From Pseudomonadota bacterium (GTDB taxonomy: Bacteria; Desulfobacterota; Desulfovibrionia; Desulfovibrionales; Desulfomicrobiaceae): a stretch of 64,000 bases of DNA. The translations under genes were made by a program, and so were the position numbers. A model generated the notes under the pieces. That model searched no databases, was not told the origin of the DNA, and worked only from the letters and a program-made list of their open reading frames with translations. The stretch covers positions 16,616-80,615 of the forward strand of contig JAEWKZ010000089.1 of NCBI GenBank assembly GCA_023393525.1, written 5' to 3'. Of the stretch, positions 33,182 to 43,871 are shown in pieces. Each line of letters starts with the position of its first letter. The first letter of the stretch is position 1.

Positions 33182-34294
33182 ATGAAACGTTTTTCTGGTC
33201 TCGTGATCGCTGCGTGTCTGACTCTGCTGACCAGTACCGCTTTCGGCGCCGACACCGTGAAGATCGGCGTGGCTGGCGCCCACACCGGTGATCTGGCCTC
33301 CTACGGCCTGCCCACGGTCAATGCGGCCAAGCTCGTGGCCAAGGATGTCAACGCCAAGGGCGGCATCGACGGCAAGCAGATCGAACTTTTGATCCAGGAC
33401 GAAGAGTGCAAGCCTGAAAAGGCCACCAACGCGGCCACCAAGCTGATCTCCGACGGCGCCGTCGTGGTGCTCGGGCACATCTGTTCCGGCGCCACCAAGG
33501 CCGCCCTGCCGATTTACACCGAAGCCAAGATCGTGACCATCTCTCCCTCGGCTACCAATCCCGAACTGACCCAGAGCGGCCAGTACCCGACGTTTTTCCG
33601 CACCATCGCTTCCGACGACGCACAGGCCAAGCTCGGCGTTGATTTCGCCATTGGCAAGCTCGCCGCCAAGAAGATCGCCGTTCTGCACGACAAGGGCGAC
33701 TACGGCAAGGGCTACGCCGAATACGCCCAGAAGTTCATCCAGGACGGCGGCCAGGCCGAAGTGGTCCTGTTCGAGGGCGTGACTCCCGGCGCCGTGGACT
33801 ACTCCGCCGTGGTGCAGAAGGTTCGCCAGGCCGGTGCGGACACGGTCATGTTCGGCGGCTATCATCCCGAGGCCTCCAAGATCGTGTCCCAGCTGAAGAA
33901 GAAGCGCGTCAAGGTGAACTTCATCTCCGATGACGGCGTCAAGGACGACACCTTCATCAAGGTCGCCGGCGCCGATGCCGAAGATGTCTACGCTTCCGGC
34001 CCGCAGGATGTCAGCGGCCTGGAAATGAACAAGGCCGCCAAGGCTGCCCACGTCGCCGAATTCGGCACCGAGGCCGGCGCTTTCTTCGACGCCGCCTATG
34101 CGGCCATGCAGGCCCTGGTCAACGCCATCGACAAGGCCGACTCCACCGATTCCGACAAGATCATGAACGCGCTTCGCACCGAGAACGTGGACACCACCGT
34201 CGGTACGATCAAGTTTGACGCGCGCGGCGACGCCGAAGGTGTCGGCTTCTCCATGTACCAGGTCCAGGGCGGCCAGTACGTGGAACTGAAGTAG
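33182..34294 (+). CDS. livK: Branched-chain amino acid ABC transporter substrate-binding protein
   Basis: This 370-residue periplasmic binding protein has a Sec signal peptide cut after AFGA (residue 23). The mature start DTVKIGVAGAHTGDLASYG and the GHICSGATKAALPIY segment are typical of LivJ/LivK-type Leu/Ile/Val receptors. GGAGG lies 7 nt before the ATG. It is first in a complete livKHMGF operon. A hairpin after the gene probably makes this subunit more abundant than the permeases. Confidence 0.93.
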   Translation: MKRFSGLVIAACLTLLTSTAFGADTVKIGVAGAHTGDLASYGLPTVNAAKLVAKDVNAKGGIDGKQIELLIQDEECKPEKATNAATKLISDGAVVVLGHICSGATKAALPIYTEAKIVTISPSATNPELTQSGQYPTFFRTIASDDAQAKLGVDFAIGKLAAKKIAVLHDKGDYGKGYAEYAQKFIQDGGQAEVVLFEGVTPGAVDYSAVVQKVRQAGADTVMFGGYHPEASKIVSQLKKKRVKVNFISDDGVKDDTFIKVAGADAEDVYASGPQDVSGLEMNKAAKAAHVAEFGTEAGAFFDAAYAAMQALVNAIDKADSTDSDKIMNALRTENVDTTVGTIKFDARGDAEGVGFSMYQVQGGQYVELK

Positions 34295-34317
34295 GCTCCC
34301 TCTCACAATGCAGTTTC

Positions 34318-34350
34318 AACCGAGGGACGGGCATGGCCTGTCCCTCGGTT
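34318..34350 (+). terminator. Attenuating hairpin between livK and livH
   Basis: The 11-bp arms AACCGAGGGAC (34318-34328) and GTCCCTCGGTT (34340-34350) are exact complements, followed by CTTTC rather than a full T run. Partial termination or 3' end protection of livK mRNA is likely. Confidence 0.65.
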
Positions 34351-34401
34351 CTTTCAACAGTCCGGCAGGGAGCGGTCCCGAGCCGGCGCAGACGGGGAAT
34401 T

Positions 34402-35310
34402 ATGGACTGGCAATATTTCACGGAACTTTTTCTGGGCGGATTGACCCGAGGGAGCATCTACGCCCTCATCGCCATCGGCTACACCATGGTCTACGGCATC
34501 ATCGAGCTCATCAACTTCGCGCACGGCGAGGTGTACATGCTCGGAGCCTTCGTGGGGTTGATCATCGCCGGGGTGCTCGGGATCATGGGTTTTCCCGCGC
34601 CCGCCATCCTGGTCATCGCCGCGGTGGTGGCGATCATCTACTGCGCGGGCTACGGCTACACCATGGAGAAAATCGCCTACAAGCCCCTGCGCGGGGCCGG
34701 CCGCCTCTCGCCGCTCATTTCCGCCATCGGCATGTCCCTGTTTCTGCAGAACTACATCATTCTGGCCCAGACCTCGGACTTTCTGCCCTTTCCACGCCTG
34801 ATTCCGGACTTCGATTTTCTTGAACCCATCGCCCATGTCTTCGGGTCTTCGGATTTTGTCATCGTCGTCACCAGCGCGCTCTTCATGGCCGGCCTGACCG
34901 CGTTCATCAAGTACACCAAGATGGGCAAGGCCATGCGCGCCACCGCCCAGAACCGCAAGATGGCCATGCTGCTGGGCGTCGATTCGGACAAGGTCATCTC
35001 CATCACATTCATCCTGGGCTCGTCCCTGGCGGCGCTCGGCGGCGTGCTCATCGCCTCGCATGTCGGAATGGTCAATTTCGCCATCGGCTTTCTCGCGGGC
35101 ATCAAGGCCTTCACGGCCGCCGTGCTGGGCGGAATCGGCTCCATTCCCGGAGCCATGCTCGGCGGACTTTTCCTGGGCCTGTCCGAGAGCTTCGCCACCG
35201 GCTACATTTCAAGCGACTACGAGGACGTCTTCGCCTTCACCCTGCTGGTGGTCTTCCTGATCTTCCGTCCTTCGGGGATCATGGGCAAGGCCAAGGTGGA
35301 GAAGGTATGA
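34402..35310 (+). CDS. livH: Branched-chain amino acid permease LivH
   Basis: This 302-residue inner-membrane permease has about eight helices. The segments GLTRGSIYALIAIGYTMVYG and INFAHGEVYMLGAF at the N-terminus, and AVLGGIGSIPGAMLGG near 250, are LivH hallmarks. It forms the translocation pore with LivM. Starts at ATG 34402 with a modest GGGG-type ribosome site. Confidence 0.95.
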   Translation: MDWQYFTELFLGGLTRGSIYALIAIGYTMVYGIIELINFAHGEVYMLGAFVGLIIAGVLGIMGFPAPAILVIAAVVAIIYCAGYGYTMEKIAYKPLRGAGRLSPLISAIGMSLFLQNYIILAQTSDFLPFPRLIPDFDFLEPIAHVFGSSDFVIVVTSALFMAGLTAFIKYTKMGKAMRATAQNRKMAMLLGVDSDKVISITFILGSSLAALGGVLIASHVGMVNFAIGFLAGIKAFTAAVLGGIGSIPGAMLGGLFLGLSESFATGYISSDYEDVFAFTLLVVFLIFRPSGIMGKAKVEKV

Positions 35311-35347
35311 TCGACGGACGTAAATTTTCCCAACGGCGGACACGATA

Positions 35348-36571
35348 ATGAACGAGTTGAAGAAATCCATCCTGGTCAGCCTGTGGTTCATGTTTCTGAC
35401 CTTTCCCCTCATGGTCATCCGCGTGAACACCATCGATCAGACGGTGGTGTGGCGCTGGGAGAACATGGCCTTGATCGGCATCGGCAGTTTTGTGCTGTCC
35501 TTTGTCTGGCGTTGGGCCATGAGGCGCAAGGAAGCGGGAGACGCGGTGGCGGCTTCCGGGGAAAAGAAGAGTTCCAAAGTAGCGGAATGGGCCAACAATC
35601 CGGCCCTGACCAACACCTTCCGGGCGATTTTTCTGCTCGGATTCCTGGTCACGCCCTGGCTGGTGACCACGTACCAGACCAACATCCTCATTTCCTTTCT
35701 GCTCTATGTGGTTCTGGGCCTCGGTCTCAACGTCATCGTCGGCGTGGCGGGCCTTCTCTTCCTGGGACACGCGGCGTTTTACGCCATCGGAGCATATTCC
35801 TACGCGCTCTTGAATCAGTACTTCGGCCTGGGCTTCTGGGTCGCGCTGCCTATTGGCGGCGTCATCGCCGCCCTGGCAGGGATCGCCCTGGCTTTTCCGG
35901 TGCTGCGGCTGCGCGGGGACTACCTGGCCATCGTCACCCTCGGCTTCGGCGAGATAGTGCGACTGGTGCTCGAAAATTGGAGCGATCTGACCGGCGGCCC
36001 GTCGGGCGTATCGAACATCCCGCGACCGGGCCTTTTCGACATCAAGCTTTCGGTGGCCGACGCCAACATCTACATCTACTACATCGTCCTGGCCCTGGCC
36101 ATCATCACCATCATCGCCGTCACCCGTCTCAAGGATTCGCGCATCGGCCGCGCCCTGCAGGCCCTGCGCGAGGACGAGATCGCCTGTGAGGCCATGGGCA
36201 TCGACAGGGTCGGAGTGAAGGTCATGGCCTTTGGGCTGGGCACGGCCTGGGCCGGGTTCGCCGGCGTCATCTTCGCGGCCAAGACCACCTTCATCAACCC
36301 GGCCAGCTTCACCTTTTTCGAATCGGCCATCATCTTGTCCATTGTCGTGCTCGGCGGAATGGGCTCAAACCTCGGGGTCATCCTCGGATCCGCCTTTCTG
36401 GTCCTGCTGCCGGAATACCTGCGCGCCTTTTCCGAGTACCGCATGATCCTTTTCGCCACGGCCATGGTGCTCATGATGGTCTTTCGGCCACAGGGCCTCA
36501 TTCCGGCCAAGGGGCGATCCTACACCGTGGACGATCCCGATCTGAACCCGGCCAACGGAGGAGGCAATTAG
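35348..36571 (+). CDS. livM: Branched-chain amino acid permease LivM
   Basis: This 407-residue permease is longer than minimal LivM because of about 80 extra N-terminal residues with two added hydrophobic segments. The core shows GLGLNVIVGVAGLLFLGHAAF, LRGDYLAIVTLGFGEI and VLGGMGSNLGVILG. It pairs with LivH. The stop abuts the livG start (TAGATG). Confidence 0.95.
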   Translation: MNELKKSILVSLWFMFLTFPLMVIRVNTIDQTVVWRWENMALIGIGSFVLSFVWRWAMRRKEAGDAVAASGEKKSSKVAEWANNPALTNTFRAIFLLGFLVTPWLVTTYQTNILISFLLYVVLGLGLNVIVGVAGLLFLGHAAFYAIGAYSYALLNQYFGLGFWVALPIGGVIAALAGIALAFPVLRLRGDYLAIVTLGFGEIVRLVLENWSDLTGGPSGVSNIPRPGLFDIKLSVADANIYIYYIVLALAIITIIAVTRLKDSRIGRALQALREDEIACEAMGIDRVGVKVMAFGLGTAWAGFAGVIFAAKTTFINPASFTFFESAIILSIVVLGGMGSNLGVILGSAFLVLLPEYLRAFSEYRMILFATAMVLMMVFRPQGLIPAKGRSYTVDDPDLNPANGGGN

Positions 36572-37360
36572 ATGAAACCGGTACTCGACGTCACGGCCGT
36601 GTCCATGAATTTCGGCGGCCTTCGCGCCCTGAACGAAGTGCAGCTGGAAGTGCGCTCCGGGGAAATCGTGGCCCTCATCGGCCCCAACGGCGCGGGAAAG
36701 ACCACGTTCTTCAACTGCATCACCAGCATTTACACGCCCACCGAAGGCGAAGTCTGGTTCAGCCCCAGAGGCGGGACCCGGACCAAGGTCAACGGGATGA
36801 AGCCCAACCTGGTCACGGCGCTCGGCATGGCCAGAACGTTCCAGAACATCCGCCTCTTCAAGAACATGAGCGTGCTCGAAAACGTCATGATCGCCCGTCA
36901 TTGCCGAACCAGGGCCGGAATTCTGGGCGCGCTCCTGCGTTCGCCGGGCGTGCGCAAGGAAGAGAAGGAGATCGTCGACAGAAGCTACGAATTGCTCAAG
37001 TACATGGGGTTACACAAATTCTACAAGGAGCTGGCCTGCAACCTGCCCTACGGGGCCCAGCGCCGTCTTGAGATCGCCCGCGCCCTGGCCACCGACCCGA
37101 CCCTGCTTTTGCTGGACGAGCCGGCGGCCGGCATGAACCCGCAGGAAACGGAGACCCTCAAGCATCTGGTTTTCAAGATCCGCGATGAGATGGACATGGC
37201 CATTCTGCTCATCGAGCATGACATGAGCATGGTCATGAGCCTGTCCGAGCGCATCTACGTCATGGAGTACGGTTGCCTCATCGCCAGCGGCACCCCGTCC
37301 GAGATCAGCAGCGATCCTCGGGTCATCAAAGCCTATCTCGGGGAGGAAGCCCATGCTTGA
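36572..37360 (+). CDS. livG: Branched-chain amino acid ABC ATPase LivG
   Basis: This 262-residue ATPase has Walker A GPNGAGKTTFFN, a signature region PYGAQRRLEIARAL, Walker B LLLDEPAAGMNP and switch His in IEHDMSMV. MARTFQNIRLF is a LivG-specific phrase. It energises LivHM with LivF. The stop overlaps livF by 8 nt. Confidence 0.95.
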   Translation: MKPVLDVTAVSMNFGGLRALNEVQLEVRSGEIVALIGPNGAGKTTFFNCITSIYTPTEGEVWFSPRGGTRTKVNGMKPNLVTALGMARTFQNIRLFKNMSVLENVMIARHCRTRAGILGALLRSPGVRKEEKEIVDRSYELLKYMGLHKFYKELACNLPYGAQRRLEIARALATDPTLLLLDEPAAGMNPQETETLKHLVFKIRDEMDMAILLIEHDMSMVMSLSERIYVMEYGCLIASGTPSEISSDPRVIKAYLGEEAHA

Positions 37361-38057
37361 GCTCAGAAACGTCAGCACATTCTACGGCAACATCCAGGCC
37401 CTGCACGGGATTTCCCTGCGCATCGACAAGGGCGAGATCGTGACTCTGATCGGCGCCAACGGTGCGGGCAAGAGCACAACGCTCATGTCCATCTGCGGCG
37501 GAGTACCGCCCAGAAGCGGCGAGATCATTTTCGAGGGTCAGCCCATTCACGAGGTCAAGGCGGACAGAATCGTGCGCATGGGTATTTCGCAGGTGCCGGA
37601 AGGGCGGCTCATTTTTCCGGAAATGACGGTCATGGAAAATCTGGATATGGGAGCGTTTCTGCGCAACGACAAGGCCGGGATCGCCCAGGATCTGGACTAC
37701 GTGTTCTCGCTCTTTCCCATTCTGGCCGAGCGGCGCAAGCAGTTGGGCGGCACCTTGTCCGGCGGCGAACAGCAGATGCTGGCCATTTCGCGGGCGCTCA
37801 TGGCCAGGCCCAGGCTGCTTCTTCTGGACGAACCGTCTTTGGGTCTTGCGCCCATCATCATCGCGCAGATTTTCGACATCATTCGCAAGGTCAACGAGTC
37901 CGGGACCACGGTCTTTCTGGTCGAGCAGAACGCCAACCAGGCGCTCAAGATCGCCCACCGGGCCTACGTCATGGAAAACGGCCGCATAACCCTTGAAGAC
38001 TCGGCCGCGGCCCTGCTCTCCAACGAGGATGTCAAAAAGGCTTATCTGGGGCTGTAG
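37353..38057 (+). CDS. livF: Branched-chain amino acid ABC ATPase LivF
   Basis: This 234-residue ATPase has Walker A GANGAGKSTTL, signature LSGGEQQMLAISRAL, Walker B LLLDEPSLGLAP and VEQNANQAL. PEGRLIFPEMTV is characteristic of LivF. Last gene of the livKHMGF operon; guaB begins 48 bp later without an obvious terminator, so read-through is possible. Confidence 0.95.
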   Translation: MLELRNVSTFYGNIQALHGISLRIDKGEIVTLIGANGAGKSTTLMSICGGVPPRSGEIIFEGQPIHEVKADRIVRMGISQVPEGRLIFPEMTVMENLDMGAFLRNDKAGIAQDLDYVFSLFPILAERRKQLGGTLSGGEQQMLAISRALMARPRLLLLDEPSLGLAPIIIAQIFDIIRKVNESGTTVFLVEQNANQALKIAHRAYVMENGRITLEDSAAALLSNEDVKKAYLGL

Positions 38058-38105
38058 CCCCTGTTTGGAATGAACACCCAATCCCCAACATCGGGAGAGA
38101 CGAAT

Positions 38106-39563
<1,458 letters not shown>

Positions 39564-39608
39564 AACTTTCGAGAACATGACCATCCGTGAAAACGGATGG
39601 GGGGAAAT

Positions 39609-41156
39609 ATGGACATACAAGAAAAAGTCATCATTCTGGATTTCGGCTCCCAGTACACCCAGCTCATCGCCAGGCGCACACGCGAGTCCGGCGTCTATTC
39701 CGAGATTCATCCCTGCACCATCACCCTGGATGAGCTCAAGGCCCTTCAGCCCAGCGCCATCATCCTTTCCGGCGGTCCGGCCTCTGTCTCCAGCCCGGAT
39801 TCGCCCGGCATCGACCCGGCCATATTCCAGTGGGGCTTGCCTATCCTGGGCATTTGCTACGGAATGCAGCTCATGGCCCATCTGCTCGGCGGCAAGGTCG
39901 CACCTTCCCTGGACCGCGAGTACGGGCGCAGCGACCTGCATTTCGAGACGCAGTGCGCCCTGTGGGAAACCGTGGCCGAAGCGGGCAAGCTGACGGTCTG
40001 GATGTCGCACGGCGACCATGTCCTGGCCGTTCCTCCGGGATTTTCTGTCGTGGCCAAGACCCAGAACATCGAAATCGCGGCCATGGCCGACGAGAGCCGC
40101 AAGATGTACGCCCTGCAGTTCCATCCCGAGGTGGCCCACACCGAGCAGGGCGACGAGATCCTGCGCAATTTCCTTTTCCATGTCGCGGGGCTCAAATCGT
40201 CCTGGACCATGTCCTCGTTCGTCGATTCCATGCTCCAGTCGCTGCCCGTGCAGATCGGCGACGACAAGGTGGTCTGCGGGCTGTCCGGGGGCATCGATTC
40301 CACCGTGGTGGCGGTGCTCCTGAACAAGGCCATCGGCAAGAACCTGCACTGCATCTTTGTCGACAACGGCCTCCTGCGCGCCGGCGAGGGCGACGAGGTG
40401 ATCGGTTACCTGCGCCAGCATTTCGATCTGAACCTGCACTACATCAAGGCCCAGGACAAATTCCTGTCCCGCCTGGAAGGCCTCGATGATCCGGAGCAGA
40501 AGCGCAAGGTCATCGGCTACACCTTCATCGAGGTTTTCGAGGAAGAGGCCAAGAAGATCCCCGGGGTCAAGTATCTGGCCCAGGGCACGCTGTACCCCGA
40601 CGTCATCGAATCCATCAGCTTCAAGGGGCCCTCGGCGGTGATCAAGAGCCATCACAACGTCGGCGGGCTGCCCGAAAAGATGGACCTCGCCCTGGTCGAG
40701 CCCCTGCGCGAGCTGTTCAAGGACGAGGTGCGCAAGGTCGCCCAGGAACTCGGCCTGCCCGACTTCATCGTCTGGCGTCATCCCTTTCCCGGTCCCGGCC
40801 TGGCCATCCGCGTCATCGGCGAGATCACGGACGAGCGTCTCGAGATCCTGCGTCAGGCCGACAAGATCGTACAGCACGAACTCATGGCCTCGAACTGGTA
40901 CTACAAGGTCTGGCAGGGTTTTGCCGTGCTGCTGCCGCTGAAGACCGTGGGCGTCATGGGCGACGAACGGACCTACGAGCACGTCATCGCCCTGCGCATC
41001 GTCGATTCCATCGACGCCATGACCGCCGACTGGTCCAGAATCCCCACGGAGATACTGGGCCGGATGTCCAGCCGGATCATCAACGAAGTCAAGGGCGTCA
41101 ACCGCGTGGTCTACGATATCTCGTCCAAGCCGCCGAGCACCATAGAGTGGGAATAG
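39609..41156 (+). CDS. guaA: GMP synthase (glutamine-hydrolysing)
   Basis: This 515-residue two-domain enzyme converts XMP to GMP. The N-terminal class I amidotransferase shows GICYGMQLM with the catalytic Cys and FHPEVAHTEQG with the His-Glu. The ATP pyrophosphatase has SGGIDSTVVAVLL. The C-terminal dimerisation domain ends IEWE, the family's normal terminus. ATG 39609 follows GGGGAAAT. Confidence 0.97.
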   Translation: MDIQEKVIILDFGSQYTQLIARRTRESGVYSEIHPCTITLDELKALQPSAIILSGGPASVSSPDSPGIDPAIFQWGLPILGICYGMQLMAHLLGGKVAPSLDREYGRSDLHFETQCALWETVAEAGKLTVWMSHGDHVLAVPPGFSVVAKTQNIEIAAMADESRKMYALQFHPEVAHTEQGDEILRNFLFHVAGLKSSWTMSSFVDSMLQSLPVQIGDDKVVCGLSGGIDSTVVAVLLNKAIGKNLHCIFVDNGLLRAGEGDEVIGYLRQHFDLNLHYIKAQDKFLSRLEGLDDPEQKRKVIGYTFIEVFEEEAKKIPGVKYLAQGTLYPDVIESISFKGPSAVIKSHHNVGGLPEKMDLALVEPLRELFKDEVRKVAQELGLPDFIVWRHPFPGPGLAIRVIGEITDERLEILRQADKIVQHELMASNWYYKVWQGFAVLLPLKTVGVMGDERTYEHVIALRIVDSIDAMTADWSRIPTEILGRMSSRIINEVKGVNRVVYDISSKPPSTIEWE

Positions 41157-41190
41157 CCGTCCAACGCACACCTCTTACGGAGATGAATCT

Positions 41191-41508
41191 ATGTTTGGAA
41201 TTGGGTCCACTGAACTTATTGTCATTCTGATCGTCGCCCTGATCGTCATCGGGCCGGCCAAGCTTCCGGAAATGGCCAAATCCCTGGGCAAGGCCCTGGG
41301 TGAATTCCGGCGCGTGAGCACGGACGTGAAGCGGACCATCGAGATGGAAGCGGAGCAGGCCGAACAGAAGGAGAAGACGGCGCAGGCCAAGAAGGAGCTC
41401 TTCCCCGAGACGGCCAAGGCCGCAGACGAGCCGAAGCCTGCTGAAACGCCGGCTGAGGCGGCGCCTGAAGAACCCGCGTCCGCGGAAAGCGCCAAGGACA
41501 AGGCATGA
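41191..41508 (+). CDS. tatB: Twin-arginine translocase subunit TatB/TatA
   Basis: This 105-residue protein has an N-terminal membrane helix (about 5-22), hinge GPAKLPEMA and an amphipathic helix (AKSLGKALGEFRR). Glu8 in MFGIGSTEL favours TatB over TatA. The last 50 residues are Ala/Glu/Pro-rich. It recognises folded Tat substrates together with TatC, whose start overlaps its stop (ATGA). No second TatA-type gene is in this window. Confidence 0.88.
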   Translation: MFGIGSTELIVILIVALIVIGPAKLPEMAKSLGKALGEFRRVSTDVKRTIEMEAEQAEQKEKTAQAKKELFPETAKAADEPKPAETPAEAAPEEPASAESAKDKA

Positions 41509-42614
41509 GCAGGGAACAGGAAGCGGATCGCCGCAGCCAGGCGGACGAGGTCGAGGCCGCGTCGCCGGAAGCTTCCTCCGAAACCCGGACCGGGGCCGAA
41601 GACGCCGTCCTTCCCGAAACGTCAGCCTCCGGAACGAACCCGGACCCTGCGTCCCAGGACGATCACGCTTCCGTCGCCGACGCTGACGAATCCGACATTG
41701 ACGGGTCAGGCGGCGGCGAACCCGGCGGCGGGGATTCCGACGCCCATGAGGACCCCTCCGCCCCGGTGGCGGAGGACGGTTCCGCAGGCGTGCAGGTGCG
41801 CGGCGAGACCGGCACGGAAGAGGCCGCTGTCAAGGACGAGGAGGCTGAAGAAGAGCCCGTCCATGAAATGACCTTCACCGAGCACCTGAACGAGCTGCGG
41901 GTGCGCCTGATGCGCTGCCTCATCGGCGCCTTTGTCGGCTTTCTGGCCTGTTACGGATTTGCGGAGCAGCTTTTCATGCTGCTCATGCAGCCGCTCATCA
42001 CCCTGCTCGAACCCTCCGGCGGCTCGCTCATCTACACCGGACTGCCCGAAGCCTTCTTCACGCATCTCAAGGTCGCGGCCCTGGCCGGCTTGTTCGTGGC
42101 CAGCCCGTACATTTTCTACCAGATCTGGATGTTCATCGCCCCCGGACTGTACGAGGGCGAGCGCAAGTACATGATTCCCATCGCCCTGTGCTCGGCGATC
42201 TGCTTTGTCACAGGCGCGTTGTTCGGCTATTTCGTTGTCTTTCCGTTCGGTTTTCAGTTTTTTCTCGGCTACGCGTCGGAGGTCATTCGGCCCATGCCCT
42301 CGGTCAGGGAGTATTTCAGCTTCTCGACCAGCATGCTTTTCGCCTTTGGCCTGATATTCGAGCTGCCGCTGTTCATGTTTTTCCTTTCGGTTCTGGGCGT
42401 GGTGAATTACAAGAGTCTGCGCAAGTTCCGCAAGTTCGCCATTCTCGGCAGCTTTGTGGTCGCGGCCATCCTGACTCCGCCGGACGTGGTTTCGCAGTGC
42501 CTGATGGCCGGGCCCATGTGTCTCTTGTATGAGATCGGCATCTGGGTTTCCTACGTGTTCGGGAAAAAGCCCAAGGAATCGACGGAGGAAGACGCGTCGC
42601 AAGCCAAGGCGTAA
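41505..42614 (+). CDS. tatC: Twin-arginine translocase subunit TatC with long acidic N-terminal extension
   Basis: This protein has 369 residues, compared with about 250 for most TatC. The six-helix TatC core starts near residue 122 (MTFTEHLNELRVRLMRCL) and shows the conserved FYQIWMFIAPGLYEGERKY and ILTPPDVVSQ segments. The first 120 residues are low-complexity and strongly acidic (Asp, Glu, Ser, Gly), would face the cytoplasm and are unrelated to TatC. The start overlaps tatB, so the extension is truly encoded unless an internal start is used. Confidence 0.93.
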   Translation: MSREQEADRRSQADEVEAASPEASSETRTGAEDAVLPETSASGTNPDPASQDDHASVADADESDIDGSGGGEPGGGDSDAHEDPSAPVAEDGSAGVQVRGETGTEEAAVKDEEAEEEPVHEMTFTEHLNELRVRLMRCLIGAFVGFLACYGFAEQLFMLLMQPLITLLEPSGGSLIYTGLPEAFFTHLKVAALAGLFVASPYIFYQIWMFIAPGLYEGERKYMIPIALCSAICFVTGALFGYFVVFPFGFQFFLGYASEVIRPMPSVREYFSFSTSMLFAFGLIFELPLFMFFLSVLGVVNYKSLRKFRKFAILGSFVVAAILTPPDVVSQCLMAGPMCLLYEIGIWVSYVFGKKPKESTEEDASQAKA

Positions 42615-42618
42615 ACAC

Positions 42619-42647
42619 GGGCCGGCCCCAGGGTCCGGCCTTTTTTT
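42619..42647 (+). terminator. Terminator after tatC
   Basis: The arms GGCCGG (42620-42625) and CCGGCC (42635-42640) form a GC hairpin followed directly by seven T. It ends 13 bp before the hisB ATG, so hisB depends on read-through or its own promoter. Confidence 0.8.
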
Positions 42648-42660
42648 CGAAGGAGCCGTT

Positions 42661-43251
42661 ATGCAGCAACGTACAGGCCGGATAGACCGGCAGACACGCG
42701 AGACCCGGATTTCCGTGGTCCTGACCCTTGACGGCAACGGCGTCTGCGACGTGCAGACCGGGTACGGCTTCGCCGACCACATGCTCGATCTGCTGGGGCA
42801 CTGGGCCGGTTTTGATCTGACGGTCACCTGTGCGGGTGACATGCACATCGACGCGCATCACTCCCTGGAGGACATCGGTCTGTGTCTGGGGCGCGCCCTC
42901 AGCGAAGCCTTGGGCGAACGCCGGGGCATAGCCCGCGTCGGCTGCGCCAAGGTGCCCATGGACGAGGCCCTGACCGAGGTCTGTCTCGACCTTTCCGGTC
43001 GTGCCTACCTCGTCTACGAGGAGAACGTGCTTCCGGCGATCGTCGCGGGCCAGGAAAAGGACCTGTGGCGTGAATTCCTGAAATCCCTGGCCGCAACGGC
43101 GGGCATGAACCTGCACGTGCGCATGCTTTACGGCCAAAACGGACATCATCTGCTGGAGTCGGTGTTCAAGGGGCTCGGCCTGGCCTTGCGGCAGGCCGTG
43201 CGCGTGGAACGCGACGACGTGCTCAGCACCAAGGGAGGGCTTGACGCATGA
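42661..43251 (+). CDS. hisB: Imidazoleglycerol-phosphate dehydratase
   Basis: This 196-residue monofunctional dehydratase acts at step 6 of histidine synthesis. The duplicated metal-binding motifs are visible: FADHMLDLLGHW and DAHHSLEDIG in the first half, and GQNGHHLLESVFKG in the second. AAGGAG lies upstream of the ATG. The stop overlaps the next gene by 4 nt, and hisA follows, but no other his gene is in this cluster. Confidence 0.95.
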   Translation: MQQRTGRIDRQTRETRISVVLTLDGNGVCDVQTGYGFADHMLDLLGHWAGFDLTVTCAGDMHIDAHHSLEDIGLCLGRALSEALGERRGIARVGCAKVPMDEALTEVCLDLSGRAYLVYEENVLPAIVAGQEKDLWREFLKSLAATAGMNLHVRMLYGQNGHHLLESVFKGLGLALRQAVRVERDDVLSTKGGLDA

Positions 43252-43871
43252 GATACATCATTCTGGCTCTGCTCATCGTATGTTCTGCCTGCGCCGGGAC
43301 ATCCCGCTGGCCGGCCGTGGACAACAAGGCCACCCTGGCCGTGGCGCATTTCGTCCACCCACAGCATGATTGGGAACTCATGGCCGGAGTGCTGCCGGAA
43401 GAGACGTCGGTCGTTTCCGCCGAGTCTCTTGAGGCCCTGGACAACCAGTTGGCCTCGCTGCTGGAAAAAAGCGACATCGACATGGTGGTGCACGCGGCAT
43501 CGGTCCGGCAATGCGAGGAGATCGTGCAGGCCGCCAAGGAGAGGTCGCGTTTTGAAACCCTGGAGTACTGGAAAAGCGTGGGCGAGTGCATCAAGGCGGA
43601 TTTTCTGCTCGTACCCTACGTTTCCCGCTGGCAGGAGCGCGAGGGCGGCGAATGGGGCGTGATCAGTCCCGCCAGCCTGACCATGGATCTCTATCTCATC
43701 AATACGGCCACGGACGAGGTCCGGCGCTATCATTTCGAAGAGCGTCAGCAGGGTCTGGCCGAGAATCTGCTCAAGGGCGGCCGTTTTTTCAAGCGCAAGG
43801 GACGTTGGCTGACCCCGCTTGAAATCTCCGCTGAAGCCCTGGAGGAAGGAACGAGGGTGCTCGGGTTATGA
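43248..43871 (+). CDS. Small exported (putative lipo-)protein between hisB and hisA
   Basis: This 207-residue protein has an N-terminal hydrophobic signal (IILALLIVCSACAG). A lipobox is plausible at SAC but the -3 position is Cys rather than Leu, so lipidation is uncertain. The body (about 30-200) suggests a small alpha/beta domain resembling TolB-like or GNA1162-type lipoprotein folds in feel only: MVVHAASVRQCEEIVQAA and LTMDLYLINTATDEV. The gene overlaps both neighbours (ATGA at each end), which is unusual for a non-histidine gene. Function unknown. Confidence 0.75.
   Translation: MRYIILALLIVCSACAGTSRWPAVDNKATLAVAHFVHPQHDWELMAGVLPEETSVVSAESLEALDNQLASLLEKSDIDMVVHAASVRQCEEIVQAAKERSRFETLEYWKSVGECIKADFLLVPYVSRWQEREGGEWGVISPASLTMDLYLINTATDEVRRYHFEERQQGLAENLLKGGRFFKRKGRWLTPLEISAEALEEGTRVLGL

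Noticed and set aside
38058..38105. Purine riboswitch before guaB
   Set aside because: Only 48 bp separate livF and guaB, and no conserved aptamer core is visible.
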